Source of the DNA: Brachypterus glaber
Taxonomy: Eukaryota > Arthropoda > Insecta > Coleoptera > Kateretidae
Reading direction: 5' to 3'
DNA: 64,000 nucleotides
NCBI GenBank assembly: GCA_958510825.1
Contig: OY294047.1
Span: 5,828,001 to 5,892,000, forward strand
How positions within the stretch are numbered: the first letter of the stretch is position 1; every line of letters begins with the position of its first letter. The position numbers were made by a program, and so were the translations under genes. This document shows, piece by piece, positions 54,761 to 64,000 of the stretch. The notes below the pieces were generated by a model, which saw only the letters and a list, made by a program, of their open reading frames with translations, did no database searches and was not told the origin of the DNA.

Positions 54761-55739
54761 AAAGAAACCAACAGTTACACTCACACATACACATACACAC
54801 TTCGTATGTGGGTTAGTAGTCGACTTAAACTGTTACTTAGATAATTGTATCTTAAAACTTGAGCTTTATCAGTTTTTGGGGGGAGATTACCCCTCCAACG
54901 TCGGAGGCGCGTATCGGTCAGGGCCTACTCCAAAAATGTAGACTGGCTTGCGAAAATGGACCAAGCAAGGCAAGCTGACTCCGGGATTGAAAGTAAGAGT
55001 AATTCCAAGATACGAGGGGTAATACAAAAGCAAAAAAAACAGACGATTAATTTATTAATATTTAAATAATTAAAAATTATATTCCTTTCAAATAAGAGAA
55101 GAGAGTCGCTGCAACTCAGCCACACAATTGCGTAAAGTTGATGGCTACATTCAGTTAAAGATTTGGTTTGATTACTTTAAGTCTCAAGCTGACATTCCTT
55201 TCAACCATTTTCTTATTAAGGGAATGAAATAAAAAAAATATGACTAGGTTTTGCTCTTGTCAACAGTCAACAGTCTAGTTTGATAATAAACCCGAAAAAA
55301 AAGTTAATCGGAAAAAGTTTGAGCAAATAAGGTATAAGTAAGGACCCTAAATCTATAAACTCTAGTTTAGTTTCCTGGCGGCGCCACAGATCTAGTGTCC
55401 TTAGGTATAAGACCTCCCCTATTTTGGACGCCCGTGTTTAAAGTAACAAACATGCAAATACCATTGGCTGATAGCCCTTATTAAGTATAGAGCATTGCAA
55501 AAGTTCGTTAATAAAACCCAAAGGGTTCCTAAGTTATTAAATTAAAATCGAATATATGGATATATGTTTATAGGAACCGAAACAGGAAGTGAAACAAAAA
55601 ATTTAAATATAGCCAATGTAAAATTATATAAATCATTAAGTTTCGTTTTTATCGAATGAAGATTAATTTTAGTTTTTAGGGTGGACATAAATAAAACTCA
55701 CCCGGTATGTCCTATAGTCATTATAATATTTAACAAGGT
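54761..55739. other. Spacer
   Basis: A (CA)n/(CATA)n patch at 54776-54803. No gene recognised. Confidence 0.4.
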
Positions 55740-56590
55740 ATGTTTAACGATATTCCCTCGTACGTGAGTTAAAAGATCTTGCACACCTTCTTTTAGCAGA
55801 GATTATATCCTTCTTAGAGAGTTAAATAGGCGCCCGCTATATTGTCAGATTTTGGATACCCCTAATTTTAAAAAAAATATTTATTTTAATATTATGTACT
55901 ATATATTGATATAGATTAAAGTCCTGGAAAGTTGCTACAGGTCCTTATATACACTGCCGCGCATTAAATTCCGGACACCTAAAAAAGTGACATTTTTTAA
56001 ATTCAAATATTTCGAAAACTAATTAATCGATTTGACTGATTCTTTTTTTGTTTTGAAGCTTAAACATTCTCTACTTTTGTTTGTTTCAAGAATAATTATT
56101 TTTTTTTTGTATTAACAGCAACAAATAATGTACAACTATGTTTCTTAACCCATCTTCTACGACTTGCATGGTACGCCACTGCAACTGTTTATCAAATTAT
56201 TAAAGTCTTTCTTATTGCCGCAGTTTTAATGAATATTTTCTTTTTTATTTTTTTTTACTTTTTTCCTTCTGGTTTAGGAGATATCAGGATTTTCCTGAAA
56301 GTTGTCATTTTTTCAGTGAACTCACAGCATGGAAAAATTAAAAAGAATATATTCATTAAAACTGCGGCAATAAGAAAGACTTTAATAATTTGATAAACAG
56401 TTGCAGTGCGTACCATGCAAGTCCTAGAAGATGGGGTAAAAAAAATAGTTGTGTATTTAACGAATTAGCTATTTAACGATATATCCTCGTACATGAGTAT
56501 AAGATAGTAATCTTGTACACATTTTCTTTAGCATAGATTATATCCTTCTTAAGAGTGAAATTAAATGAGCGTCCGCTGCATTGTTAGATG
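55740..56590 (+). repeat. ~120-bp direct repeat pair bracketing a MITE
   Basis: 55740-55860 and 56464-56590 share TTTAACGATAT, CCTCGTAC, GATTATATCCTTCTTA and GCCCGCT/GTCCGCT in order. They may be two ends of one older element, or a local duplication. The copies differ at many positions, so the duplication is old. Confidence 0.6.
55950..56460. mobile_element. TA-flanked element, family M5, right end damaged
   Basis: TA then CACTGCCGCGCATTAAATTC (55952). The sequence to about 56330 is shared in reverse with 41546-41922. 56335-56455 is the reverse complement of 56135-56240 (AAACTGCGGCAATAAGAAAG, TTGATAAACAGTTGCAGT), so the element was a long fold-back whose outer right arm is lost. Confidence 0.75.
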
Positions 56591-57638
56591 TTGATGTAAA
56601 TTACATCAGCAAAATGTATAATTACATCAGCAATTATTACCTTAGCCTCGATTATGATTTATTTCGCATTATTAAAAATCTGTGCGAATCTTAACCTATT
56701 TTGCAAAACCACCTAATTGTTTAATAAATTTAATTACCTTTAATTATTTGCAGATGTTTTTGCCTAGAACTTGTAGAAGCTATTTACAATGTAAATGTAA
56801 ATGTAAATGTAAATGTTTGATTAAAATTAATTGTTTATAGAAAGAATTATAGAATATTAAGGATTCTAAGGGAAGTATTATAATTATAATAGGTGGTACA
56901 ATATCTACAGTACCTAATGAGTGCGTAATACCTTCAGTTATGAGTGCGTAATACGCACTGCGTTAACGTTAACGACCATGTGTACAATATTGGTGCATAC
57001 CCTGTTTTCTGTACAAAAAAATTGAAAATCAAATCTTCAAGGATAAACTGGCACATCACTCTTCATCTCTCGCTTGTGTGCCGTGGTTTACAAAAGGATT
57101 CAAAAAAGGCCATGTGTCTTGAGAACATATCCAATTTAAATTGAGACTGGTATAAATTGCAATTATTATAATTACACTTTATAAAATCAAGTAACTTGTT
57201 TCTAAATAAGCAATTAAACGATTGTTTTTTATAACGTTATTAAGCCTAATGCTAATTATTATCTAATTTAGACTAATTGATCTGCCGAATATAGCTAGAT
57301 TACTTTCAACTTATAACATTTATTAATTATTATTTTTTATTAATTATTTATTAACATATATTATTATTGATTAAAAAATTAAATATTCAGTAGTAGTTAC
57401 CTATTTTTTCATAAATATTCATAGGTTAAATCTCAAATTTTGCCGCTTAAACTGAAAGTAGCTTATTTTACAAAATTTGTGCTTAGAAAATGTTTGAGAC
57501 TCAATAATGCTAGCTCAAAAAGTCGAAGTCGAAGAAAGAAAATTGCAAAAAAACATCTGCCCGTAGTTAAGGTGGTACAGTTTATTAATATAAAGGGGGA
57601 ATTTATGTTGAGATTATAACCTAAATAAACAAACTTGT
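56591..57638. other. AT-rich spacer with short tandem repeats
   Basis: (TGTAAA)n at 56790-56815, and ATTACATCAGCAA repeated near 56602 and 56622. No gene recognised. Confidence 0.45.
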
Positions 57639-57867
57639 GCGTATACGAAAGTACACTGTCTTAATTTTATTTTTTAACTGTTATTTATTTGTTTAAATAA
57701 TGTTTTGTTTATGTGAGTGTTTACTATTAGTGACAATGACTTTGGCTTTGGCTTTAATTCTCTGTTCGAAAACAACGAAAATCTATCGTCGAAACGTCAC
57801 AGCAAAATTAGATAACAATTTTAATCATATCCAAAGCCCTATTCCTTCAAAAACTAAAAAGTTAAAT
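57639..57867. mobile_element. Diverged reverse copy of the 3601-3863 MITE
   Basis: The reverse complement aligns over the interior: TGTGAGTGTTTACT, CTTTAATTCTCTGTTCGAAA, ATCGTCGAAACGTCACAGCA, AAAGCCCTATTCC. The right TIR is recognisable but mutated (CTATTCCTTCAAAAACTAAA) and the left TIR is lost. GGCTTTGGCTTT is a small local duplication. Confidence 0.75.
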
Positions 57868-58106
57868 GATCTAATTATATGAGGAAAATGTGAAAGCTGT
57901 AAAAACATCATTTTACCATTTGTTTTTAATCGATTGTTGCTCAACCGATTAGGATTGATCTTTAAATCATATACCAGAAGTCACACAAATATCATTTTAA
58001 ATTTATATTTCTTCTTCGATAAAATAAATAAACCGAGAAATAAACGGATATTAAGCTTTTTAATAATTGGACCCATTAAATTGGTGCACCTTATTAATGT
58101 TGGTTT
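57868..58106. other. AT-rich spacer
   Basis: Nothing recognised. Confidence 0.4.
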
Positions 58107-58975
58107 AAGATAAAGATAAAGATAAAGTTAAAATCCCCCGTGGATCTAGAAAACTAAATATAGGGTCGTCAGAGTTGTATATACTTAAATACAAAAATTA
58201 ATACACATAGTATTATATGTAGATAAACACAGACATTAAAAATATTAAAATAAATAAACATTTAAATTTTGAACTATACAGAATTAAAATTTTCATTGAA
58301 ATACTCCTCAAGAGAGTAATAGGCTTTTTCTAAAAGAAATTCTTTTAGTTTAACTTTAAAAATAATGTCTGAGTTTATGTTCCTAATTGTTTTAGGTAGC
58401 TTATTAAATATTTTTACAGTCATGTAATAAGGACTTTTTTCAAAAAATGTGGTGGTGTGTTTCGGAAAAGAAAACATGTTGTGGTGTCTTGTTACTAAAC
58501 CAGTGTTTAAATCAGAATTTTTTATAAAGAGATGACTATTCATACGTCCAAAAACACAAATATTATATATATAGAGAGAACAGATAGTTAGAATTTTTAA
58601 TTTTATGAAATGTGGTTTACAATGGTCTCTATATTTAATACTGGATATGGTTCGAACTATCTTTTTTTGTAGAATAAATAACCTTTCAATAAAGGTGGAT
58701 GCGCCCCATATATTAATATTATATTCGAGTCTACTCCGTATATAAGCATTATAGTATAGTAATAACATGTTTTGGTTAACTAGACTTTTAAGATTCCAAA
58801 TTACAAAGTGGGCACTCCTAATTTTAGCAGCAATATCACTTATATGCGTTTCCCAGCTCAAATGTGCATCAACTTTCACACCCAAAAACTTAACAACATT
58901 GGTTTGGACTTTAATACAGGTATAGAACCTACCGTAGAATGGGGTCACATTGATTTTATGAGTTGGCATTGATAA
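58107..58975 (-). mobile_element. 5'-truncated non-LTR retrotransposon with (CTTTAT)n tail
   Basis: The reverse-strand RT C-terminal frame is followed by a 3' UTR (including CCACGGGGGATTTTAAC) and three CTTTAT units at 58109-58128. Short tandem tails mark 3' ends of several non-LTR clades. 5' truncation is at about 58975, so the catalytic RT motifs are absent. Confidence 0.85.
58274..58969 (-). CDS. Non-LTR RT, C-terminal 231 residues (truncated)
   Basis: Starts just before motif E (KFLGVKVDAHLSWETHISDI, residues 27-46), then RLEYNINIWGAS (YxxxxWG landmark), LQKKIVRTI and the C-terminal KAYYSLEEYFNENFNSV. It is intact to its stop but lacks motifs A to C, so it cannot polymerise. It is the closest relative in the window of the frame at 32436: both have FEKSPxYM, IFNKLP or IYNKLP, and an EYF end. 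Confidence 0.88.
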   Translation of the reverse strand: MPTHKINVTPFYGRFYTCIKVQTNVVKFLGVKVDAHLSWETHISDIAAKIRSAHFVIWNLKSLVNQNMLLLYYNAYIRSRLEYNINIWGASTFIERLFILQKKIVRTISSIKYRDHCKPHFIKLKILTICSLYIYNICVFGRMNSHLFIKNSDLNTGLVTRHHNMFSFPKHTTTFFEKSPYYMTVKIFNKLPKTIRNINSDIIFKVKLKEFLLEKAYYSLEEYFNENFNSV

Positions 58976-59480
58976 TCACATGTAAAATATGTTTCAGGGT
59001 GATCAGAGACGACCCGAGGGAGGGGGGAGGGGCGTGTGGGGGGTCACACCCCTATGAAAAGACCGAGTCAGCAAAATCAGTCAGTAGTCGGCAAAATTTT
59101 GTTCGTTGTAGAAATCCTCACGGATAATGCTTTTTTTTTCGAGTGAGGATCAAAATTTTAGTGAGGTAAAAAATTATTCTGTTGTAGAAGCTTTTACGGA
59201 CAACGGACAATGCTTTTTTTTTTTTTGAAGTGAGTACCTTTTTTATTTTTTTGGTTTAAAAACTCTCTCGGACAAAGCTTTTTTTTTTTTTTGAGGTGCG
59301 GACCTTTTTTATGGTAAAATGTTGGAAGTGAGGAAGACCTTTTCCTTTTTTTTGTCATTAAAATTTTGGTGATGGAAACTCTCACACCGGCGAAGCTTTT
59401 TTTTGGAGGTGAGGACTTTTTTTTAGTCATGAAAGTTTTGATAGTGGTATATATATATTTTGTAGAGTCGGCAAATATAC
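58976..59480. repeat. Degenerate ~70-bp tandem units with poly(T) tracts
   Basis: GTGAGGA or GTGAGTA, a T8-T14 run, and AAATTTTG or CTCTCACGGACAA recur at uneven spacing from about 59105 to 59415. The left start (CAGGGTGATCAGAGACGACC, G-rich) resembles a DNA-element terminus. The 98-residue Lys-rich reverse frame is a translation of these tracts. Confidence 0.6.
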
Positions 59481-59890
59481 AAATCGCCAAAATTCCAAAT
59501 GAAACTAATTAAGAAACTCATGAATTTAAAATTAATAATTATGATTAAATAACTCAATGATCATAATGATCATATTTTTAAATTCTTTCTATGCCTATGC
59601 GTAAATTAAACAACAATCTTCAAGATCCCACACTTTCTAAAATTGAATTAATTATTTACTAATTAGTAAAAATCCACTGAATAAAATTATTTGTAGGATG
59701 GTACACCTAGGGTCACTCGATCGGTTGTTCCTTTGTCTAGTTTGTGTGTGTTTGGTTTGGTTGGTTAGTTTGGGGTTTTTATAGCTAGCTATAAAAAAAA
59801 ATAGATTTTTTGGTACCTCATTGCCAGAGCTTTTGGAGCTTTTAGGACCCAAAGGAACCGGATCCGGAGCTTAACAATTTGAAAATAGCT
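59481..59890. other. AT-rich spacer
   Basis: Nothing recognised before the microsatellite. Confidence 0.4.
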
Positions 59891-60240
59891 TACAATACAA
59901 TACAATACAATATAATACAATACAATACAATACAATACAATACAATACAATACAATACAATACAATACAATACAATACAATACAATACAATACAATACAA
60001 TACAATACAATACAATACAATACAATACAATACAATACAATACAATACAATACAATACAATACAATACAATACAATACAATACAATACAATACAATACAA
60101 TACAATACAATACAATACAATACAATACAATACAATACAATACAATACAATACAATACAATACAATACAATACAATACAATACAATACAATACAATACAA
60201 TACAATACAATACAATACAATACAATACAATACAATACAA
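59891..60240. repeat. (TACAA)70 microsatellite, 350 bp
   Basis: Seventy consecutive TACAA units as displayed, with a single variant unit (TATAA, 59911-59915). Every frame on both strands is open because the unit is 5 bp and free of stops, so the long frames over it are artefacts. It abuts a retrotransposon 3' end. Confidence 0.98.
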
Positions 60241-60330
60241 TAATATACAATATAAGTGGGGTTGTGAGGCAAGGTACTGCCTTTTAAATTACTGCGAACA
60301 ATGAGATCTATTGTGAATTCCCTTTACAAT

Positions 60331-60600
60331 TTAGTCCACATCAAAATTTAGGCTACTTGGGATATCTGCAGGTCTTGGGTATACCTGTTCTAAATATTGT
60401 ATCATTTTGCGAGCAATGGCTTCACAGAAGCACATAATGTGTTCGGCCGTTTCTGGTGCTTCTGAGCATAGACGCGAAGTGTCGATTTCAGATTTCCCCA
60501 TTTTTTTAAGATGATATCTTAACGGGCAGTGTCCGGTTAACAGCCCTGTATAGGTCTTTAGGTTCGTCTTGCTTGAAAGTAACTTAATTCGTATGTACTT
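60331..60600 (-). pseudogene. Retrotransposon 3' end: RNase H tail and zinc-knuckle region
   Basis: Reverse-strand reading ends with SSKTNLKTYTGLLTGHCPLR, then YHLKKMGKSEIDTSRLCSEA, PETAEHIMCFCEAIARK and a stop at 60331-60333. LTGHxxLRxHLxxxG followed by CxxE-ETxxHxxxxC is the usual ending of non-LTR elements with a C-terminal RNase H domain (I/R1/LOA-type group). It is uninterrupted for about 85 codons and then lost upstream. The 3' UTR runs about 80 bp to the (TACAA)n array. Confidence 0.75.
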
Positions 60601-61018
60601 TAAAATACAGCCGGGAGAAAATAATGAACTAAGCTCTCCGACTACTACAACAACATACTGGCAATACTAGAATAATTACTTATATTGATTGCTGGTATTT
60701 TTTAAATTTAATAAAATGCAAGTAACACTATATTGTACTATCAAAAAAATGTAGGTCATGGGTCCTTTAATTTACTCTTATTATTACTTGTCAGAATATT
60801 TTCTGTATCGATCTAAATTAAGATATTTATTAAAAAAAAAACTACATTTATATTTTAATTTAAAAAAAAGTTTAATAATGAGGACCTTTATTGTGGTTTA
60901 TCTGACAAGTGGGTATTACTTAATTAAATTCTTCATAACACTAACAAACAATTTCATTTTCTTATGTAACTTGTCTACTGAATCCAAAAAAGTCAAGAAC
61001 AAAATAGTTGAGCCATTT
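60601..61018. other. AT-rich spacer
   Basis: No supported gene. An 87-residue frame at 60758-61021 is AT-driven and matches nothing I know. Confidence 0.4.
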
Positions 61019-61294
61019 TAAATACATTACATTACATGTTTAACCTCGTACTATTCTACTTAATTAAGCATCCCCTAAGTCCAAAACTCGTGTGGGCTTG
61101 TAGTAGAGGAAACCACCGGCTTATACTGACTTTCGAACCAATTTATAGGGAGTGTCCGTTTCACTTATCGCCTTCGCCAAATTTCAATTATTAATTATCT
61201 GGAAAGGCAAATCGGCGCCAGTGAGAATCGAACTCACGCTAGTAGGCTTGCTATGTACACGCGCTAGCCACTACGCTGTGCCTCCCATAAATAC
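61019..61294 (-). mobile_element. SINE family A, fuller copy, reverse strand
   Basis: On the reverse strand it starts GGGAGGCACAGCGTAGTGGC with an A box (TAGTGGCTAGCG, plus-strand 61262-61273) and B box (GTGAGTTCGATTCTCAC, 61221-61237), then the same body as 11805-12022. Its 3' end is ATGTAATGTAATGTATTT. A 7-bp direct repeat TAAATAC (61019-61025, 61288-61294) is a possible short target duplication. The tRNA-like part is followed by SINE body and is not a tRNA gene. Confidence 0.85.
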
Positions 61295-61690
61295 GTAACA
61301 GAATATTTTGAAATTTTAAACGGGTGAATTTCATCCGCTCAAGTACGGTTTGTGCACCATTTATACCCGCCCAGACCCGTCATTTTCAACAGGGTAAGAC
61401 TAAAATGTTTTCTTTGGATAAAAAACCAACCGTTTTTCTGTCAAAATAATAAACAGCGTTACGTAACGCTACATTATCCCCTCCCTGTCGTGACGCATCG
61501 TGAAGGTAAGCACTACTTCTTCCCCCTAAGTGCGTTACGTGTTACGTGTGTTACATCTGAAGTTATTAAATCCTATTTTCAAAATGATATCGGATCCAGC
61601 CCTTGTACTTTTAAAAATTTGGACCAATCAGACAAAAAGTGAATAGGTAAATCCGCAAGGTTATTTAAACAGCTAAAATTTCTGGTCTTG
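61295..61690. other. Spacer
   Basis: No gene supported. GCGTTACGTAACGC near 61455 is a perfect 14-bp palindrome. Confidence 0.45.
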
Positions 61691-61999
61691 CAGGGCCGTA
61701 ACCAGAAAAAAATCTAGGGGGAGGCTCAGCTGCCAGGGTGGCATCCCAAAAAAAAAAGCTTTGTCCCTGACGGTTTCTACAAAACTTGACGCCCCTGCAA
61801 AAAAAAAAATTGACGCCCCAAAAATTACTTTTATAAAAAAAAGCTTTGTCCCTGACGGTTTCTACCAAACTTGGCGCCCCTGCAAAAAAAAATTGGCGCC
61901 CAAAGGTAGGTGACTTAAAAAATATCAGGGGGGACTCAACAAAAACGCCAGGGTGGCTCAAACCCATGCCAGGGGGGCTGAGCCCTAGTTATGGCCCTG
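61691..61999. mobile_element. 309-bp MITE with CAGGGCCGTAAC ends and internal tandem copy
   Basis: CAGGGCCGTAACCAG (61691) and the mirror of CAGGGCCATAACTAG (ending 61999) are TIRs with two mismatches. Inside, AAAGCTTTGTCCCTGACGGT, TTCTAC, AACTT and GCGCCCCTGCAAAAAAA occur twice about 82 bp apart. The ends resemble the hAT-type MITE at 9199. No 8-bp duplication is apparent. Confidence 0.7.
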
Positions 62000-62831
62000 A
62001 ATTATTGCTGAAATGTTTATCATTAATTCAAGATTTATAAACTCTTGTCTAGTTTACTAGGTACCTGTTTAATTGTACAAATAGCCAACTAATAATTATA
62101 ATTCAACTAAATTTAGTTTATTTGTAAATATGTTAACTATTGCATGCAATTAATCTTTCTTAATTAATATATTTAAGTTATTAACAATATATTATTATAC
62201 TTAATTTAAATTAATAACTAATATTTATATCCGTTTAAAGAGTTGATATAAATTCCAAACTTGTTTTTTTACATATTTATTTAATTTTGAGGTGCACACT
62301 ATTATTTTAAATATTAACTGACATAATTGTATGAATTTATGGGTTTAATTTTGACAATTATTATTTAAAGTTTCTTTATTATTAATCAATAAGAAATAAT
62401 AATTTATTATTTATTAACTAAGACAAGCCCACATTAAAACGGAAGGATAAAAGAAATATAAAAAATTGTTTTTTACCTTAGCTTTAGGTTTTAAATAATA
62501 ATTTATTATTCCATCAATCTATTTTCTAATCATCGTTCCTAGAGAGTGATATTGGTAGACTGAAACTTTCGGGCTGCTGGCCCTCTTCAGTACCAAGAGT
62601 CATCTCTGCACGCTGATTAAGTAAGCAGTCACTGACCTTACTCGCAAAAAAGACTTCTTTTACTTAGTAATGTCATCAGATTGATGAATAGTTGTGCGCC
62701 ATCTATCTAGATGTGGAAAACTACTCATGCTTCTCCTAGTCTGGAGACTTTAAATGTTAGCAAGTAGAAGACTTGTGTGTCTCAAGCATATAGTACCATT
62801 AACGTTAGAACGAGTGTGGGGAAAGATGTCA
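62000..62831. other. AT-rich spacer
   Basis: No gene recognised. 62540-62760 is less AT-rich, with CGGGCTGCTGGCCCTCTTCA, and could be a worn repeat. Confidence 0.4.
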
Positions 62832-62859
62832 CTTTCCGCACGCATATGCGTGTGGAAAG
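62832..62859. repeat. 28-bp near-perfect palindrome
   Basis: CTTTCCGCACGCAT opposite ATGCGTGTGGAAAG; only one base pair fails (G opposite T), and there is no loop. Confidence 0.9.
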
Positions 62860-63611
62860 AAGGTCTTTTCCGCAGGCTTAATTATTTCATAAAAACAAGT
62901 AGCTTGATTATACAAACGTGTAACATTATTGGCTAAGACACTTGTTTCCATGGCGACAGATCAACATTTTGTTGCAAATGCAAATGAAATCTGCAACAAA
63001 GGAGGGTATCACATTTTGAGCTAAATCGCCTGCAACGATAAGACTTTTGCTTATAGATACATAAAAAATAAATACTTAGGCAAAATTTCAGCCCTTTTTA
63101 CATCCCGGAACATACTTTAATTAATTATTTTAATTAATTAATTTTTTAATTAATTTTGACATATGCCAATGTACGATTTGGCAACATTGCACGAAACTTC
63201 AAGTGTCAAATGTCATCTCGTCAAAATAAAAATAACTTTGCACCTTAACTACTACAGTGGGGCCAAAAGAAAGAGCCTGTGTTGTGTTCACTGCTCTTGA
63301 ATATAGTATTAAAATATTTTGTTGGTTTTATAAGTTTTTACGGATTTAATATACTATAACTGAATGTGTAATTAGACTTATGTGACTAGTTTCTTAGGTT
63401 TCAGTACGATTATGGAGTTATTTTTGAGGTATTTATACTATAATAACATTGTAAGCAAACCAGCAGTTTCAACGATAAACCAAAGCATGTAGTTCCATAG
63501 GACAGTGTTACCCAAGACAAGTAATTTAATGTGGCTTTCAACATGTTAAATTAGTTTATTTACATGATATGATTTAACTAGATTATGAAAAAGTTACACA
63601 TTTTAACTTTT
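62860..63611. other. AT-rich spacer
   Basis: TTAATTAATT-type runs at 63118-63155. No gene recognised. Confidence 0.4.
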
Positions 63612-63661
63612 AATATTAATTAAATATATTTATTTAAAAATAAATATATTTAATTAATATT
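63612..63661. repeat. 50-bp perfect AT palindrome
   Basis: Left arm 63612-63635 (AATATTAATTAAATATATTT then ATTT) and right arm 63638-63661 are exact reverse complements with a 2-base centre. It consists only of A and T and could extrude as a cruciform. Confidence 0.9.
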
Positions 63662-64000
63662 GTACAGTGTTTTTATTATACATTCTACCTAAATGTATTT
63701 ATGTTGGTTTTTAGATAAACAAAAAATATTGCTTTTTTTCAATATGATAGTCACATTTAGCGGAAGAATAATGCGAAGTTGTCGGGTTTTCGATAACAAA
63801 TAATTCCTGAGTTTTTAATTTTTGTTTCATTTTGTTTTTTATTAACAAACACCGTTTTTTATCATTTCTTGTCATCATTTTGCATTTTTTTAAACAAACA
63901 TATTTTACTTATTTAGCCCAAAACTCCTATTTAAAAATATACCCTTCTTTATCATTAATGTTCAACCATAAGATAATTGGTTTGGACTCGATGCCTCGAT
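63662..64000. other. AT-rich spacer to window end
   Basis: Nothing recognised. Confidence 0.4.

Noticed and set aside
59194..59490. 98-codon Lys-rich reverse-strand frame
   Set aside because: It follows degenerate poly(T) tandem units and has no domain.
59789..60304. Several long open frames (up to 153 codons, YCIVL and NTIQY repeats)
   Set aside because: They are translations of the TACAA microsatellite, which has no stop in any frame because the unit is 5 bp long.

Overview
This window looks like intergenic or intronic DNA from an AT-rich animal nuclear genome, most likely an insect or other arthropod. The evidence is a strongly AT-rich background with no operon structure, several families of non-LTR retrotransposon reverse transcriptase (RT) in different states of decay, tRNA-derived SINEs with intact polymerase III boxes and target-site duplications, a piggyBac-like transposase remnant, and many short non-autonomous DNA transposons with long terminal inverted repeats (TIRs). 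I found no convincing host protein-coding gene, rRNA gene or free-standing functional tRNA gene, and no bacterial features. Species cannot be named from the sequence alone.

Layout. 0-11 kb: a dispersed repeat cut by the window edge, a 950-bp hAT-like TIR element, a tRNA-derived SINE, a 263-bp element with perfect 25-bp TIRs, a piggyBac remnant, and three different TA-flanked long-TIR elements (M1, M2, M3), with a 132-bp hAT-type MITE flanked by a perfect 8-bp duplication. 11-22 kb: two SINEs of different families lying head to tail, a possible THAP-type zinc-finger exon, a TIR-bounded block with five 136-bp tandem repeats plus one inverted copy, a tandemly duplicated CG-rich fold-back unit, a second M1 copy and a decayed RT. 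22-30 kb: mostly featureless AT-rich DNA, with two copies of a roughly 0.9-kb family carrying AACGTT-rich subterminal repeats, a TTAA-flanked MITE and a second copy of the left-edge repeat. 30-37 kb: fold-back repeats, the best-preserved RT reading frame (32436-33959), and a tandem array of three roughly 730-bp units each holding the same broken RT fragment. 37-47 kb: microsatellites, a doubtful large TTAA-flanked block with a candidate 98-bp intron, several palindromes, an RT remnant and element M4. 47-64 kb: a poly(A)-tailed 5'-truncated RT element, an RT pseudogene split by a nested transposon, further MITEs, another RT 3' end, a 350-bp (TACAA)70 microsatellite next to an RNase H-type retrotransposon 3' end, a reverse-oriented copy of the 11.8-kb SINE, and two large palindromes near the right edge.

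How it works together. Apart from the retrotransposon reading frames, nothing here looks like a working system. The coherent story is repeated invasion by unrelated non-autonomous elements, nesting (elements inside older elements), tandem amplification of element fragments, and seeding of satellites at element ends. The most useful leads are the triple RT array, the AACGTT-rich family, the TIR block with an internal minisatellite, the shared internal core of the TA-flanked families, and the nested insertions that allow relative dating.
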